A DNA stretch of 26,916 bases from a virus, in the IMG/VR virus record IMGVR_UViG_3300006086_000029, positions 1 to 26,916 of that record; one strand, written 5' to 3'. Shown here in pieces: positions 9,002 through 16,272 of this stretch (positions within the stretch are counted from its first letter, which is position 1; each line of letters begins with the position of its first letter). Below the pieces are notes generated by a model, which searched no databases, was not told where the DNA came from, and saw only the letters and a list, made by a program, of their open reading frames with translations. A program made the translations under genes and the position numbers.

Positions 9002-9440
9002 TATGTAGTCCTCTAGATTTTAGCGTATGCGCTATACAATACAGTACCGCTTGATCTAAACTTTTCAATTGAGGAAGTTCAGACTTCAACATCATCAACC
9101 CAGCGTGGATGTTTGCGGGTACCGTAGTTTGTAGTTTGTACTCTTTATCTTCCTGTTGTACAGGTGGATGAAGAATAGATTGGACCAGTATCTCAAGCCA
9201 TTTTTGCGCTCGCTCAAGATCACCAGGTCTTGGCCAGAAATTCTTTTTAATAGGTTTTAAACTGCGTATACGTGCTACAATAGCATTTGCATGTGCATGT
9301 AATACGTTATGGCAGTCAGAACATAAAGGAATTTGCAGGCTGTTTACCCCACCAAGTGCCTGGGGTATAGTGTGGTGCCAATGGAGCAAAGAGAAATACT
9401 TAGTACATATAGTACAGTCACCGCTAGTATACTTCTCCAT
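8928..9440 (-). CDS. HNH endonuclease, 170 aa
   Basis: The first 55 residues carry a textbook HNH signature. C9-x2-C12 and C40-x2-C43 form the structural zinc site. HWHHTIPQALGG (20-31) supplies the catalytic His pair and the loop, and CHNVLHAH (43-50) completes the beta-beta-alpha metal fold. HNH proteins nick or cleave double-stranded DNA; in phages they occur as homing endonucleases or as terminase and replication accessories. The C-terminal 110 residues are hydrophilic and unrecognised. GGAG lies 7 nt before the ATG. The last 74 nt overlap the start of the next gene. The gene is embedded in the replication block rather than beside terL. Confidence 0.92.
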   Translation of the reverse strand: MEKYTSGDCTICTKYFSLLHWHHTIPQALGGVNSLQIPLCSDCHNVLHAHANAIVARIRSLKPIKKNFWPRPGDLERAQKWLEILVQSILHPPVQQEDKEYKLQTTVPANIHAGLMMLKSELPQLKSLDQAVLYCIAHTLKSRGLHNDNRRTERTSKGESESEKPATDLW

Positions 9441-9452
9441 GCCTACTCTCCA

Positions 9453-10628
9453 TTAGAGCGCACTGGTTGTGTTAGAATCCCACGGCCAGCCCCATGACGC
9501 ATCAGCCATGTTACCTTTACGTGCGAATTGATTCTTAACAGCACGTGGTACAATCCAAGCTAAAGCGATACGACCGTTCGCAGGACAAAATTCAAAGTGT
9601 GAGGACATTAAAGTGTAATCGGTACCGGCTTTAGAATTTATACGATCAAGTACCTTAAGTACGAAATCTTCTTGTAGCTTTAAATGTTCTGCGGTACGTT
9701 TACGTGCAGCCAAAGTGTTTGTATTTGCAACACGTTTGGTTTCTGTGATTGGTTTACCGTCATCATCTAATAGCACATCACCATCTTCATCCAAAACAGC
9801 AACTTTACTATTCTTGAAAGTCACCGAGTCGGCGGATTTACGAACAACTTTCTTACCTACAGATTCACCTACAGGTGTAGTAGCAATAGCATAATCGAAT
9901 GCCAGTAAGTATTGGTTGTTGAATACGATGAATGAGTCAGCTATGTGCGTGTAGTCTAAGCCTGTTGTTCGTAGAAACTTAGGGTCTAACGCGGTGAAGT
10001 CGATAGCAGGTACTACGGGGAGTTCTAACATTAAGAATTGTTTACCTTTTAACGTGGTAGGTAAACGACTAGCAAATTTACGGTATGCTTCCAGCTGTTG
10101 GTGAGCGACCTTATTCTCTTTAGAAACAACATCAGCTTCTGATATTTTTTCACCCCTAATATTTTTCAAGGTCTGTTCCATCATATTGACGGTTGCCTTA
10201 CTTGCGTTCTTTTGTTTTGCGAATTTGATTTCCCCTACCAAGTCGTCTTCTGACATATTTGGTTCCAGGGTTTTAGAGTGTGCAATAATATCTCGCACAA
10301 TAGGAAGTGTTACTTCTTTGTAGCTGTCACGAAACGATTTAGCCGATGCTATGGTTCCTATTTCTATACCACGATCTAGAGCATCTAAGTTTTTATTTAG
10401 TTTTACTAAGAATTTCGTGAAAGACTTTATTGGTGCCGTAGCTAGTCCCCCGGACGCAGCTAATTGTTGTACACCTTTTGTTTGATTTTGTAGTTCAGAA
10501 ATGTGTCGGCGAAGTTCCGCTTGCGCACTGAGATTTTTTAGAGAGTTTACATAGGAATGAAATTTAGACACATGTTCGATATATGCAACAACAATATCAA
10601 AAACATGCTTTTGTACTTGATTTGCCAT
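9453..10628 (-). CDS. Uncharacterised helical protein, 391 aa
   Basis: No family recognised. The first 190 residues look like long amphipathic helices (possible coiled coil) rich in Lys, Gln and Ala. The second half is mixed alpha/beta and includes an acidic-basic stretch (DEDGDVLLDDDGKP) near 280-295. The C-terminus is rich in tryptophan (ASWGWPWD near 377-385). AAGGAAA lies 7 nt before the ATG. It is the first gene after a 127-nt structured intergenic region, so it may start a transcript that continues into the replication and packaging genes. Either a virion component or a DNA-binding protein is possible. Confidence 0.82.
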   Translation of the reverse strand: MANQVQKHVFDIVVAYIEHVSKFHSYVNSLKNLSAQAELRRHISELQNQTKGVQQLAASGGLATAPIKSFTKFLVKLNKNLDALDRGIEIGTIASAKSFRDSYKEVTLPIVRDIIAHSKTLEPNMSEDDLVGEIKFAKQKNASKATVNMMEQTLKNIRGEKISEADVVSKENKVAHQQLEAYRKFASRLPTTLKGKQFLMLELPVVPAIDFTALDPKFLRTTGLDYTHIADSFIVFNNQYLLAFDYAIATTPVGESVGKKVVRKSADSVTFKNSKVAVLDEDGDVLLDDDGKPITETKRVANTNTLAARKRTAEHLKLQEDFVLKVLDRINSKAGTDYTLMSSHFEFCPANGRIALAWIVPRAVKNQFARKGNMADASWGWPWDSNTTSAL

Positions 10629-10718
10629 TTATATTTCCTTGTGATAGGTAATACCTATATTTGATAGCCAATAGACTGCGGCTATAGTTGATAAGCCTTG
10701 TATAAACAGCTTATGATA
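10629..10718 (-). other. Structured leader before the 391-aa gene
   Basis: This gene-free stretch holds three small inverted repeats: ATAGGTA / TACCTAT around one base (10644-10658), a GGCTAT / ATAGCC pair upstream of it, and ATAAGC / GCTTAT (10691-10714). The TATAGGTAT core of the first echoes the leader element found at three other places in the window. I see no convincing -35/-10 pair. The region may be an RNA leader or an operator cluster. Confidence 0.4.
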
Positions 10719-10757
10719 AAACGCTCGATAAATTAGTATAATCTCTATCGAGAGTTT
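10719..10757 (-). terminator. Possible terminator after the 132-aa gene
   Basis: A perfect 7-bp stem CTCGATA / TATCGAG (10724-10730 with 10746-10752) extends past one mismatch by four more pairs (AAAC / GTTT). The loop is 15 nt. On the minus strand the far arm runs into GTTTTATC, a modest U-tract. It overlaps the stop codon of the 132-aa gene. The short U-run and large loop make this a weak terminator at best. Confidence 0.4.
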
Positions 10758-11154
10758 AGTTGCTACTGTTATTTACAACTTTCATTTCATCCTCATTAAG
10801 AGGAATCCATTTAGATGTTGTTTTCAGTATAAGCAAATAGAACGCTTTAGTAGGACGTAAACCATGACACTTTATTTGGTGCGTGTAGCTTTCACACCAA
10901 GTGTAATTGTTTAAAATAAAGGCTCTATCTATTCTAGTTAATCTAGTCAATTTGTTTGACTTTGAAACTTGGTGTTTACCACAGAAAGAACAGCGACCTA
11001 CACTACGATATTCCCAAGATCGGACGTTATGCTTAAACTGTTTGGCAATCTTTTTGTGTAAGACAACCATTCGTTTGCAAAATCGTTTACGTAAGGTATC
11101 GAAGTTAGATGCGTTCTTTCTGGGCACACAAACATCAAATCCTAGATGATACAT
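10756..11154 (-). CDS. Small Cys-containing basic protein, 132 aa
   Basis: A CSFC pair (C55, C58) plus C87 and C96 could form a treble-clef-like zinc site around a basic segment (KSNKLTRLTRIDR). The N-terminus is strongly basic (RKRFCKRMVVLHKKIAKQFK). No family is recognised; a nucleic-acid-binding protein is the simplest reading. The ATG at 11154 is chosen over an upstream in-frame start because AAAAGG lies about 7 nt before it. It is the last gene before a possible terminator. Confidence 0.75.
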   Translation of the reverse strand: MYHLGFDVCVPRKNASNFDTLRKRFCKRMVVLHKKIAKQFKHNVRSWEYRSVGRCSFCGKHQVSKSNKLTRLTRIDRAFILNNYTWCESYTHQIKCHGLRPTKAFYLLILKTTSKWIPLNEDEMKVVNNSSN

Positions 11155-11164
11155 GTTATACCTT

Positions 11165-11527
11165 TTATAAGTTGGGACGATGTACCCCAATTCTATTGTT
11201 ATGTGTTATTCCATTGTGAACAGGTATACAGGCTTTGCGTCTACACACGCGCTCTAGTCGATCTACATATCCATATATGTCCAAATGGTGAGTGGCTGCT
11301 CTGTGTAATGATTCTAATAAAGCGGCTGCCATAACACGGCGCATTCCCATCTTGTCTAATGCAATGAGAGCGAACTGTGCTAATAACGGACCGTTTTCTT
11401 CCGAATACATTTCGTCAAACACATCAGCAATAAGTGATTCCAGAGTTTCACCTTCTACTGCATTTTGACGTAAAAACACAAGCAGTGAATCATCAAACAC
11501 ACGAGTCATAGATAATTGAGCGTTCAT
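11165..11527 (-). CDS. Uncharacterised protein, 120 aa
   Basis: No family recognised. It is mainly helical, with an acidic middle (ADVFDEMYSEENG) and a basic Arg/His-rich C-terminal third. The ATG at 11527 has TTTGGAG 6 nt upstream and is preferred to a TTG four codons earlier. A two-codon ORF with its own strong Shine-Dalgarno site sits 20 nt upstream of this start and could affect how ribosomes reach it. The gene is part of the short unit driven from the promoter near 12065-12093. Confidence 0.75.
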   Translation of the reverse strand: MNAQLSMTRVFDDSLLVFLRQNAVEGETLESLIADVFDEMYSEENGPLLAQFALIALDKMGMRRVMAAALLESLHRAATHHLDIYGYVDRLERVCRRKACIPVHNGITHNNRIGVHRPNL

Positions 11528-11546
11528 AAAAATCTCCAAATAAAGT

Positions 11547-11570
11547 TCAAGACATAAAATAATTCTCCTT
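11547..11570 (-). other. Two-codon minigene (ATG-TCT-TGA) with strong Shine-Dalgarno
   Basis: On the minus strand a TAAGGAG site is followed 9 nt later by ATG-TCT-TGA (11555-11547). Another ribosome site and the true start of the 120-aa gene follow within 28 nt. Two-codon minigenes such as lambda bar are known to bind ribosomes and release peptidyl-tRNA. Here the arrangement may instead be a chance start in a spacer. Confidence 0.3.
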
Positions 11571-11595
11571 ACGATTAATGTTTTAGTGTGTTAAT

Positions 11596-11991
11596 CTACG
11601 ACTGCACACTACTCACTCTAACAGCATTCCATGCGAAGCGAGAAACGCTCGCCTTACTACTCCTATTCCATGCAACAAAATCATGTTGCCATGAAACTAA
11701 ATCTAAAGCTGCTTTATGTATATCTTCCTCAGAAACATTCAGACCCTCAGGACTACATAAATCTAGTGCGACAAAATGTGCAGGAGTTAGGTGTCTTATG
11801 TGCTCTTCTGGAACTCGCGCAATTACAGTAGCGGTTTGAAAATAATTCGTATACGTTTTAGGTAGTATAGAAAGATACAACCTGTAGTACACGGCAAAGT
11901 GTGGATAAACTTCTCTATCAAAATCGTTTATGTCAATCGGAACGGAAATGCCTGATTTTATACCAGCGATTATTAATTGTTGTAAATCCAT
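11596..11991 (-). CDS. Uncharacterised protein, 131 aa
   Basis: No family recognised. It is helical and mildly acidic, with several aromatic residues (YPHFAVYYRLY) in the middle and no membrane span or Cys motif. GGAG lies 6 nt before the ATG. It is the first gene after the promoter at 12065-12093, with a leader of about 65 nt that contains a copy of the shared leader element. Its expression is therefore probably co-regulated with the genes at 26772 and 19638. Confidence 0.78.
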   Translation of the reverse strand: MDLQQLIIAGIKSGISVPIDINDFDREVYPHFAVYYRLYLSILPKTYTNYFQTATVIARVPEEHIRHLTPAHFVALDLCSPEGLNVSEEDIHKAALDLVSWQHDFVAWNRSSKASVSRFAWNAVRVSSVQS

Positions 11992-12002
11992 TAAACTCTC
12001 CG

Positions 12003-12029
12003 AATGTTGCCTATCAGCTATACCTACAA
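12003..12029 (-). repeat. Shared leader element, third (partial) copy
   Basis: Read on the plus strand, these 27 nt follow the pattern AATnTTGnnTATnnGnTATACC then TAnAA. The same pattern occurs at about 19688-19714 and 26817-26843. The block lies about 35 nt downstream of the -10 box of the promoter at 12065-12093 and just upstream of the 131-aa gene. The outer parts of the longer repeat are missing here. Confidence 0.6.
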
Positions 12030-12064
12030 TGTCGGCGAAAGGAAGTTTCTTTAGCGCTTATCGC

Positions 12065-12093
12065 ATTATAGCACATTCATATTTATTTTTCAA
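12065..12093 (-). promoter_or_regulatory. Sigma70-type promoter for the 131-aa gene
   Basis: On the minus strand TTGAAA (12093-12088) and TATAAT (12070-12065) are separated by exactly 17 nt. TGC directly precedes the -10 box, giving the extended -10 form TGnTATAAT. The -35 overlaps the stop codon of the 196-aa gene. Transcription should start near 12058, leaving a leader of about 65 nt. Confidence 0.8.
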
Positions 12094-12680
12094 TCTTCAT
12101 ATTCAGAATTTCGTTTTTGGAACACTTGCGGTTTGTTAGTTTCTTCTATAGACAGGCCAGCATCATACAAACTTTTTATGTAACTAGGTATTACCACGTT
12201 CATAGAGCAATTGTCAACAATTTGATGGAACGTACCTACTTTCATTGTGTAAAGGGGAGCTGCGATCTGCATTCCATATTTCGTGTAACTGGTATGGATA
12301 AAATGATCTACGTTCAAACGTACACCCAAACCTTGCAGCAATGGGTAAGTTATGCAAGTGATTTTATTTGAACCACTTACCATGTTTTCAAATATTCGTT
12401 TTCTATCTGCACTTAATGTATTGCCAGTTATGATATTGGCATCGAGTAACATGGCAAGCTGATCTACTTCTTTTATAAGAGGGCAGGCAATTATAACAAC
12501 ACCTTCTAATGTAGAAGCATAATCTGCAATACGTTGATACCGACCTTTATACTGCGATATGTGATTACGCGCGGCAACAAAACCGTGTAACTTGAGCTGT
12601 TCAGCCGTAGAGTTCTTATTAGGTAAGCTAGTGGGAGCAATCACACGCTTTTCAATACCTGTGAAGTATGTTACTTTCAT
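12090..12680 (-). CDS. SF2-helicase C-terminal-like protein without catalytic motif VI, 196 aa
   Basis: Residues 60-130 follow the order of the second RecA-like domain of superfamily 2 helicases: a motif IV-like segment (VVIIACPLIKEVDQLAMLL), IITGNTLSADRKRIFENM, then ITCITYPLLQGLGVRLNVDH in the place of motif V. The expected QxxGRxxR of motif VI is absent, and no Walker A or DEAD-type box is present. It may be a degenerate or regulatory half-helicase rather than an enzyme. The start overlaps the preceding stop as ATGA, and AAGG lies upstream. The fold assignment rests on pattern similarity only. Confidence 0.8.
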   Translation of the reverse strand: MKVTYFTGIEKRVIAPTSLPNKNSTAEQLKLHGFVAARNHISQYKGRYQRIADYASTLEGVVIIACPLIKEVDQLAMLLDANIITGNTLSADRKRIFENMVSGSNKITCITYPLLQGLGVRLNVDHFIHTSYTKYGMQIAAPLYTMKVGTFHQIVDNCSMNVVIPSYIKSLYDAGLSIEETNKPQVFQKRNSEYED

Positions 12681-13525
12681 TTTCGGGCCTTTTTCTTTTT
12701 CGGTTTATTTGCAATCAGGTTACGCTTTTTGATTTTATTTCTCTCGCTTTCTGCCAACAGTCGTTTAGTTTGTAACAGTACCGATGCCTTCAACTCATTA
12801 AACAATTCAAAATCATCGTTCGCAAGTTGTGTCGTAAGTAACTGGACCAAATGTTGTGCGCTACATATTTCAAAATTCTGGTTCACACGGTTATCTTGGA
12901 AACTTAAATAGTGATCAGGATATTTAAAACTGTTTTGAATGAAGTCATAGTCATACGCGAAACGGTCAACAATTCGTTCCTCTTCCGATATCTGGTCATA
13001 CTCTAATATAATTGTATCCAGACAGTTGAAGTCAAGGTCATGATGTTTTATATCCGCATAAACTTTTTCCAACAAAGCAGCATTAGGATTGGATATAGCT
13101 ACCAACACATCGAATCGCTTAATGTTTGTAACGACCTTATCATCTAAGACAGTCTGATTATACAATGATAGTTCACTTAGTTCATCACACATGATTGTTA
13201 TTAAGGCGGTGTACACTTCCGATATATCGCGGTAGATAAAAAGACCGTCTAACAAATCAATGTGTTTTATTTCTTTATCGCCTGCAAGTAAGAGATTATT
13301 CCTACCAGCTAGTGTTATCATGCGAATGTGAGGCATAAACACGGAGGCAATCAGCGCATAGTTAATGTACACATGGTGGTAATCATCGCCAACAAATACG
13401 TAAGGTAAGTAGCTGTCTTCTGGATTTCGCGCGTGAATTCGACCACTCTTGTATCGAATAGGATTAGAATTAATATCAGCGTGTGGTAGATGTATAGGAT
13501 TTACGTGTACGGCCCAATCAAACAT
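12677..13525 (-). CDS. Uncharacterised protein, 282 aa, basic tail
   Basis: No family recognised. The protein is alpha/beta with many aromatic and acidic residues, and ends in a strongly basic tail (KIKKRNLIANKPKKKKAR). A hydrophobic strand ending in acidic residues (CLDTIILEYDQI near 165-177) resembles a Walker B strand, but there is no Walker A. It overlaps the half-helicase gene by four bases. The two could form one complex that reconstitutes a split, degenerate helicase; that is speculative. The ribosome site is weak (GAGTGAG). Confidence 0.78.
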   Translation of the reverse strand: MFDWAVHVNPIHLPHADINSNPIRYKSGRIHARNPEDSYLPYVFVGDDYHHVYINYALIASVFMPHIRMITLAGRNNLLLAGDKEIKHIDLLDGLFIYRDISEVYTALITIMCDELSELSLYNQTVLDDKVVTNIKRFDVLVAISNPNAALLEKVYADIKHHDLDFNCLDTIILEYDQISEEERIVDRFAYDYDFIQNSFKYPDHYLSFQDNRVNQNFEICSAQHLVQLLTTQLANDDFELFNELKASVLLQTKRLLAESERNKIKKRNLIANKPKKKKARK

Positions 13526-13527
13526 AT

Positions 13528-13870
13528 TTACTCACTCTTTTTAATGTTGTATGGTAATACTTTTTCTTGCAAAACTTTTGTCACTCTGGATAGCTGCAAT
13601 ATGCGAACTGCCTGCTTATCTAAATCCATAACAGTAACATAAGGTTTTGCAGCCTTAGATACTTTTACTACGATTCCCACGGTATTGCGTGGATTGTTCT
13701 GTAATTCGACCAACATAAAGGGTTTTAGGTTGTGGGTCATACATTTCTGTGACAGATGGTCCTGTTGCATTTTGTTTACCTGCTGGCAATGAAACAACAG
13801 ACGGGGTTTGGGCAAACTCTTTGTTGTCTCTAAAGATCGCATCAAACTGTGCGTCAAATGATAGGGTCAT
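13528..13870 (-). CDS. Frameshifted small gene, about 113 aa when joined
   Basis: Translation should start at the ATG at 13870, with GGAGAAA 9 nt upstream. That frame reads sensibly for about 50 residues (from MTLSFDAQFDAIF to YDPQPK) and then degenerates. The continuation, PFMLVELQNNPRNTVGIVV and onward to the stop at 13528, lies in the +1 frame. It looks like a real beta-rich domain (GIVVKVSKAAKPYVTVMDLD). The shift coincides with a run of four A residues (minus strand CCTAAAACCCTTT, around 13723-13726). Either one A is an insertion or assembly error, or a +1 programmed frameshift joins the parts. No function is recognised. Confidence 0.65.
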
Positions 13871-14300
13871 TATAATATTTCTCCGATTGTACTTTCATTT
13901 CTTTTCTAAGTTTTCTATCGAACGAAGATAGAGACATAGGTCCGAAATTCTTTTTATAGAAAACGTCTCTTGGGATTTCAGAGAATTTTGGATTTAACAC
14001 AGTATCTTGTGAATGATAATACTTACAGGCGATTCGGTCATTCATATCAAAATAACTATGCAAATATTCTTTATGTGATACATACGGATTGAATTTATAT
14101 ATCTTACAATATTGCCTGAGTTCGACTTCATTATAAGATACCCAAACACTTCCATCATCTGCAATAAAGAAATTAGGTGCACACGTTAGCTTTTTAAAAT
14201 CACGTAACCACAACTGACGAAACAACCGTAAGTTGTCGTAACGTACAACAATGTCACGGTGCACGTATTTAGGTTTTAGCAAACCCTTTAGTTTAACCAT
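13854..14300 (-). CDS. Uncharacterised basic protein, 148 aa
   Basis: No family recognised. It is basic and rich in Tyr, Phe, Lys and Arg, with a central region (FFIADDGSVWVSYNEVELRQ) that reads like a short beta-hairpin domain. The HNH or AP2-like DNA-binding protein families share this look but no diagnostic residues are visible. The ATG at 14300, not the longer upstream start, is chosen because AAAGG lies 8 nt before it and the upstream gene's stop is at 14305. Its 3' end overlaps the next gene by 17 nt. Confidence 0.75.
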   Translation of the reverse strand: MVKLKGLLKPKYVHRDIVVRYDNLRLFRQLWLRDFKKLTCAPNFFIADDGSVWVSYNEVELRQYCKIYKFNPYVSHKEYLHSYFDMNDRIACKYYHSQDTVLNPKFSEIPRDVFYKKNFGPMSLSSFDRKLRKEMKVQSEKYYNDPII

Positions 14301-14304
14301 TTTA

Positions 14305-14523
14305 CTAACCTTTATAGTCAGCTGGAAATGTGTCAATGTGTCCGACGGGTTGTCCAGACAGTAAAACAACATTTCTGTTACATTCTCGCACAATAGTAAC
14401 GGGTGCCACGTAATAGATACTATGTAATGTTAGTAACAGTTCTCTAAAACTAGACACAGTAAATTCTATTGCAGATTGGTGAGGTAAACTTGATTTATTT
14501 CCTAATACTACCTTGCTGTACAT
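14305..14523 (-). CDS. Small uncharacterised protein, 72 aa
   Basis: No family recognised. It has one central helix (FRELLLTLHSIYYV) and short beta-like segments, with no Cys pair or membrane span. The ATG at 14523 has GGAG 7 nt upstream and gives a compact protein; the longer open frame to 14595 would overlap the preceding gene. It ends 4 nt before the next ATG, so the two are probably translated together. Confidence 0.7.
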   Translation of the reverse strand: MYSKVVLGNKSSLPHQSAIEFTVSSFRELLLTLHSIYYVAPVTIVRECNRNVVLLSGQPVGHIDTFPADYKG

Positions 14524-14564
14524 AATAAAACTCCATTTGATTACATGTATTACACTATTTACAG

Positions 14565-14996
14565 TTAGTCGCTCCAAACGTACGGAGAGAAGCAACTAGT
14601 ATGATCTTGCATACTGCTAACAACATCGGTAAATCGCGTAACATCTATCGCTGTTGGAAAATAAGATCGAACTAGTTTCTTGAAGTCGGCAGCAAACATT
14701 TGAATCAGTTCGTGCTCACCGTCGTCATCCAGTTTATGGTCGTGCAACAAGTTCAGTAACTTGTCACGCTCCGTATTATCTGGAATTTGCTGCAACAACG
14801 GTATTAAATTTGCAGGCTGTAGAGCATCGAAGTATTCACCAAACGCATCATACTTTACGGCAGCTATTTCTTTACTACCTTCGATAACACCTTGATTTGA
14901 AGCATGTACTAACTTGTAGTGTTCAGAGTAGCGCCACGCGTATGGTACAATAAGTTTAACTTCTTCAGCCAAAGCTAAAATTTCTTTTACGTCCAT
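14565..14996 (-). CDS. Uncharacterised protein, 143 aa
   Basis: The central part (EIAAVKYDAFGEYFDALQPANLIPLLQQI is spread over residues about 43-71) loosely recalls the small phage proteins that carry an A-x-P-A-x-L-L pattern, such as Ea22-like products. The similarity is weak and is not a firm assignment. The remainder is helical and acidic. The ATG at 14996 overlaps the preceding stop as TGATG, with GGGGTG upstream, which indicates translational coupling. Confidence 0.72.
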   Translation of the reverse strand: MDVKEILALAEEVKLIVPYAWRYSEHYKLVHASNQGVIEGSKEIAAVKYDAFGEYFDALQPANLIPLLQQIPDNTERDKLLNLLHDHKLDDDGEHELIQMFAADFKKLVRSYFPTAIDVTRFTDVVSSMQDHTSCFSPYVWSD

Positions 14997-15433
14997 CACA
15001 CACCCCAATTGTCAAAGTTATCAATCAAGTTACCCGGATACTCACGATCTTTACTTTTCTGAGCATCCCACGCTAATTGCTTTTGATCTGCATTTGGAAA
15101 ACCGTTAGCGTATGCGAAACACACATCATCAATATTAATGTGTGTCTTATTTTTACTTACAGCAATGTAGTGTAATGAATGTGCGTACAGAACAACATCC
15201 GCAGGTGATTCACACAAATCTACTAGGAATACCATAAGTGGTTGATACACTGTAATGTTGACAGCATCAAGTCGTGCCTTCATTACTTTATATCCAAATC
15301 CTGGATCAACATCTGACGGTATTTTAAAATTCGGATTCTCTTTTTCCATCAGTATGATACGCATCAACAATTCCGAAGTCTTTTCGACCATTGGCGTTTG
15401 TTCGTACTTATGTAACGGTTTTAATTTGGTCAT
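14996..15433 (-). CDS. Uncharacterised protein, 145 aa
   Basis: No family recognised. It is mainly helical, with a hydrophobic core (YQPLMVFLVDLCESPADVVLYA is split over residues 63-84) too polar at its ends to be a clear membrane span. The C-terminus is polar and ends NFDNWGV. A weak GAG site precedes the ATG. The stop overlaps the next start. Nothing in the sequence indicates a role beyond its place in a run of small phage genes. Confidence 0.72.
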   Translation of the reverse strand: MTKLKPLHKYEQTPMVEKTSELLMRIILMEKENPNFKIPSDVDPGFGYKVMKARLDAVNITVYQPLMVFLVDLCESPADVVLYAHSLHYIAVSKNKTHINIDDVCFAYANGFPNADQKQLAWDAQKSKDREYPGNLIDNFDNWGV

Positions 15434-15442
15434 GATTATATC

Positions 15443-15853
15443 TCAACAAATAAAACTTAATGGTTGTTTTTCTGCTAACTGTTTCATTTCAGAAACAAGC
15501 AATTTCTTTTTACCGACTATGTGCCTCGCATTCAACATGAACACAAAGGTTCTTCCAGTGTTGTCAGTAGAATTATAGCCAAATGCAAAGAAGGCTTTAT
15601 CTACTGTGAAGCTCTGGTCGTCGTGACCAAAATCAAGATCAATAAAACCATTAGGCTTTAATTGACTTTGGGCAGTAACATGAATACGACCTAGATTACT
15701 ATCTACCAAGCAGGTATCTTTGTGCGTACCCGCAGAGTTGGTAACATTTTGTAAAACAGAGGCAGCGTAACCTAAACTGTTCAGATTGGCGGCGACTAGA
15801 TTAGCAAGACTTAATTTACGATCACACTTTGTGGTACCTACAATTTTCGTCAT
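15443..15853 (-). CDS. Uncharacterised protein, 136 aa
   Basis: No family recognised. An N-terminal helix is followed by a beta-rich part with Gly, Asn and Asp turns (GFIDLDFGHDDQSF, then FFAFGYNSTDNTG) and a C-terminal helix. This would fit a small alpha/beta domain. The start overlaps the KTSC gene's stop as ATGA, and GAGGAAA lies 6 nt upstream, so it is probably made together with the KTSC protein and may act with it. Confidence 0.75.
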   Translation of the reverse strand: MTKIVGTTKCDRKLSLANLVAANLNSLGYAASVLQNVTNSAGTHKDTCLVDSNLGRIHVTAQSQLKPNGFIDLDFGHDDQSFTVDKAFFAFGYNSTDNTGRTFVFMLNARHIVGKKKLLVSEMKQLAEKQPLSFIC

Positions 15854-16074
15854 TCTATTTCCTCGACTTCTTTCACAGGTTTGATAAATTCGTTTAAATA
15901 CTTACCTTGAGATTCTGCTAATGTAAATGCCATAAACTCTTTCACGGACACGTCAGAATAAATATACTTCTTACCCGACTTAAACGTAACAGATAACTTT
16001 TTCTGCGTAACATGGTATGCTGCTTTTTCTATGTTACTACTAACTATTTTTAATTTCCACACTGGCCTGGTCAT
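15850..16074 (-). CDS. Stand-alone KTSC-domain protein, 74 aa
   Basis: Nearly the whole protein is one KTSC domain: SSNIEKAAYH, then SVTFKSGKKYIYSDV, then FTLAESQGKYLNEFIKP. The central F-x-S-G-x-x-Y-x-Y and the S-x-G-x-Y-x-N-x-x-I-K are the same core seen inside the 378-aa protein at 68-1204. Single-domain KTSC proteins are frequent in phages and bacteria, with roles that are not well established. AGGAGA lies 8 nt before the ATG. The start overlaps the end of the membrane-protein gene by 35 nt. Confidence 0.85.
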   Translation of the reverse strand: MTRPVWKLKIVSSNIEKAAYHVTQKKLSVTFKSGKKYIYSDVSVKEFMAFTLAESQGKYLNEFIKPVKEVEEIE

Positions 16075-16270
16075 GCGACTTCTCCTCTATAACATGTTGC
16101 TTGTGTATAGGCAACATAGCAATCATCATAATAAACCAAAGTATGCCAGCCCGAAGTATAATCTTAGGTTTATCAGTTTCTTTGATTTTAAGGTATTGTG
16201 GGAATAAAGCTACGGTAAATAGAATTGCCCACAGCAACCATTCTACAAAACATTGAATGTAGTAAAACAT
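16040..16270 (-). CDS. Small two-helix membrane protein, 76 aa
   Basis: Two hydrophobic segments are visible, about residues 3-25 (CFVEWLLWAILFTVALF) and 38-54 (ILRAGILWFIMMIAMLP), separated by a basic loop (KIKETDKPKI). The C-terminus is polar. The pattern fits a small inner-membrane protein, such as a spanin, holin-like or superinfection-exclusion product, but two helices alone cannot decide. It lies two genes downstream of the MgtC-family gene, so the two membrane proteins may act together. The Shine-Dalgarno site is weak (GAGAAA). Confidence 0.72.
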   Translation of the reverse strand: MFYYIQCFVEWLLWAILFTVALFPQYLKIKETDKPKIILRAGILWFIMMIAMLPIHKQHVIEEKSHDQASVEIKNS

Positions 16271-16272
16271 TT

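Noticed and set aside
10629-10755. A promoter in the spacer before the 391-aa gene
   Set aside because: A TATACT box exists at about 10735-10740, but nothing resembling a -35 lies at 16-18 nt, so I report only the structure.
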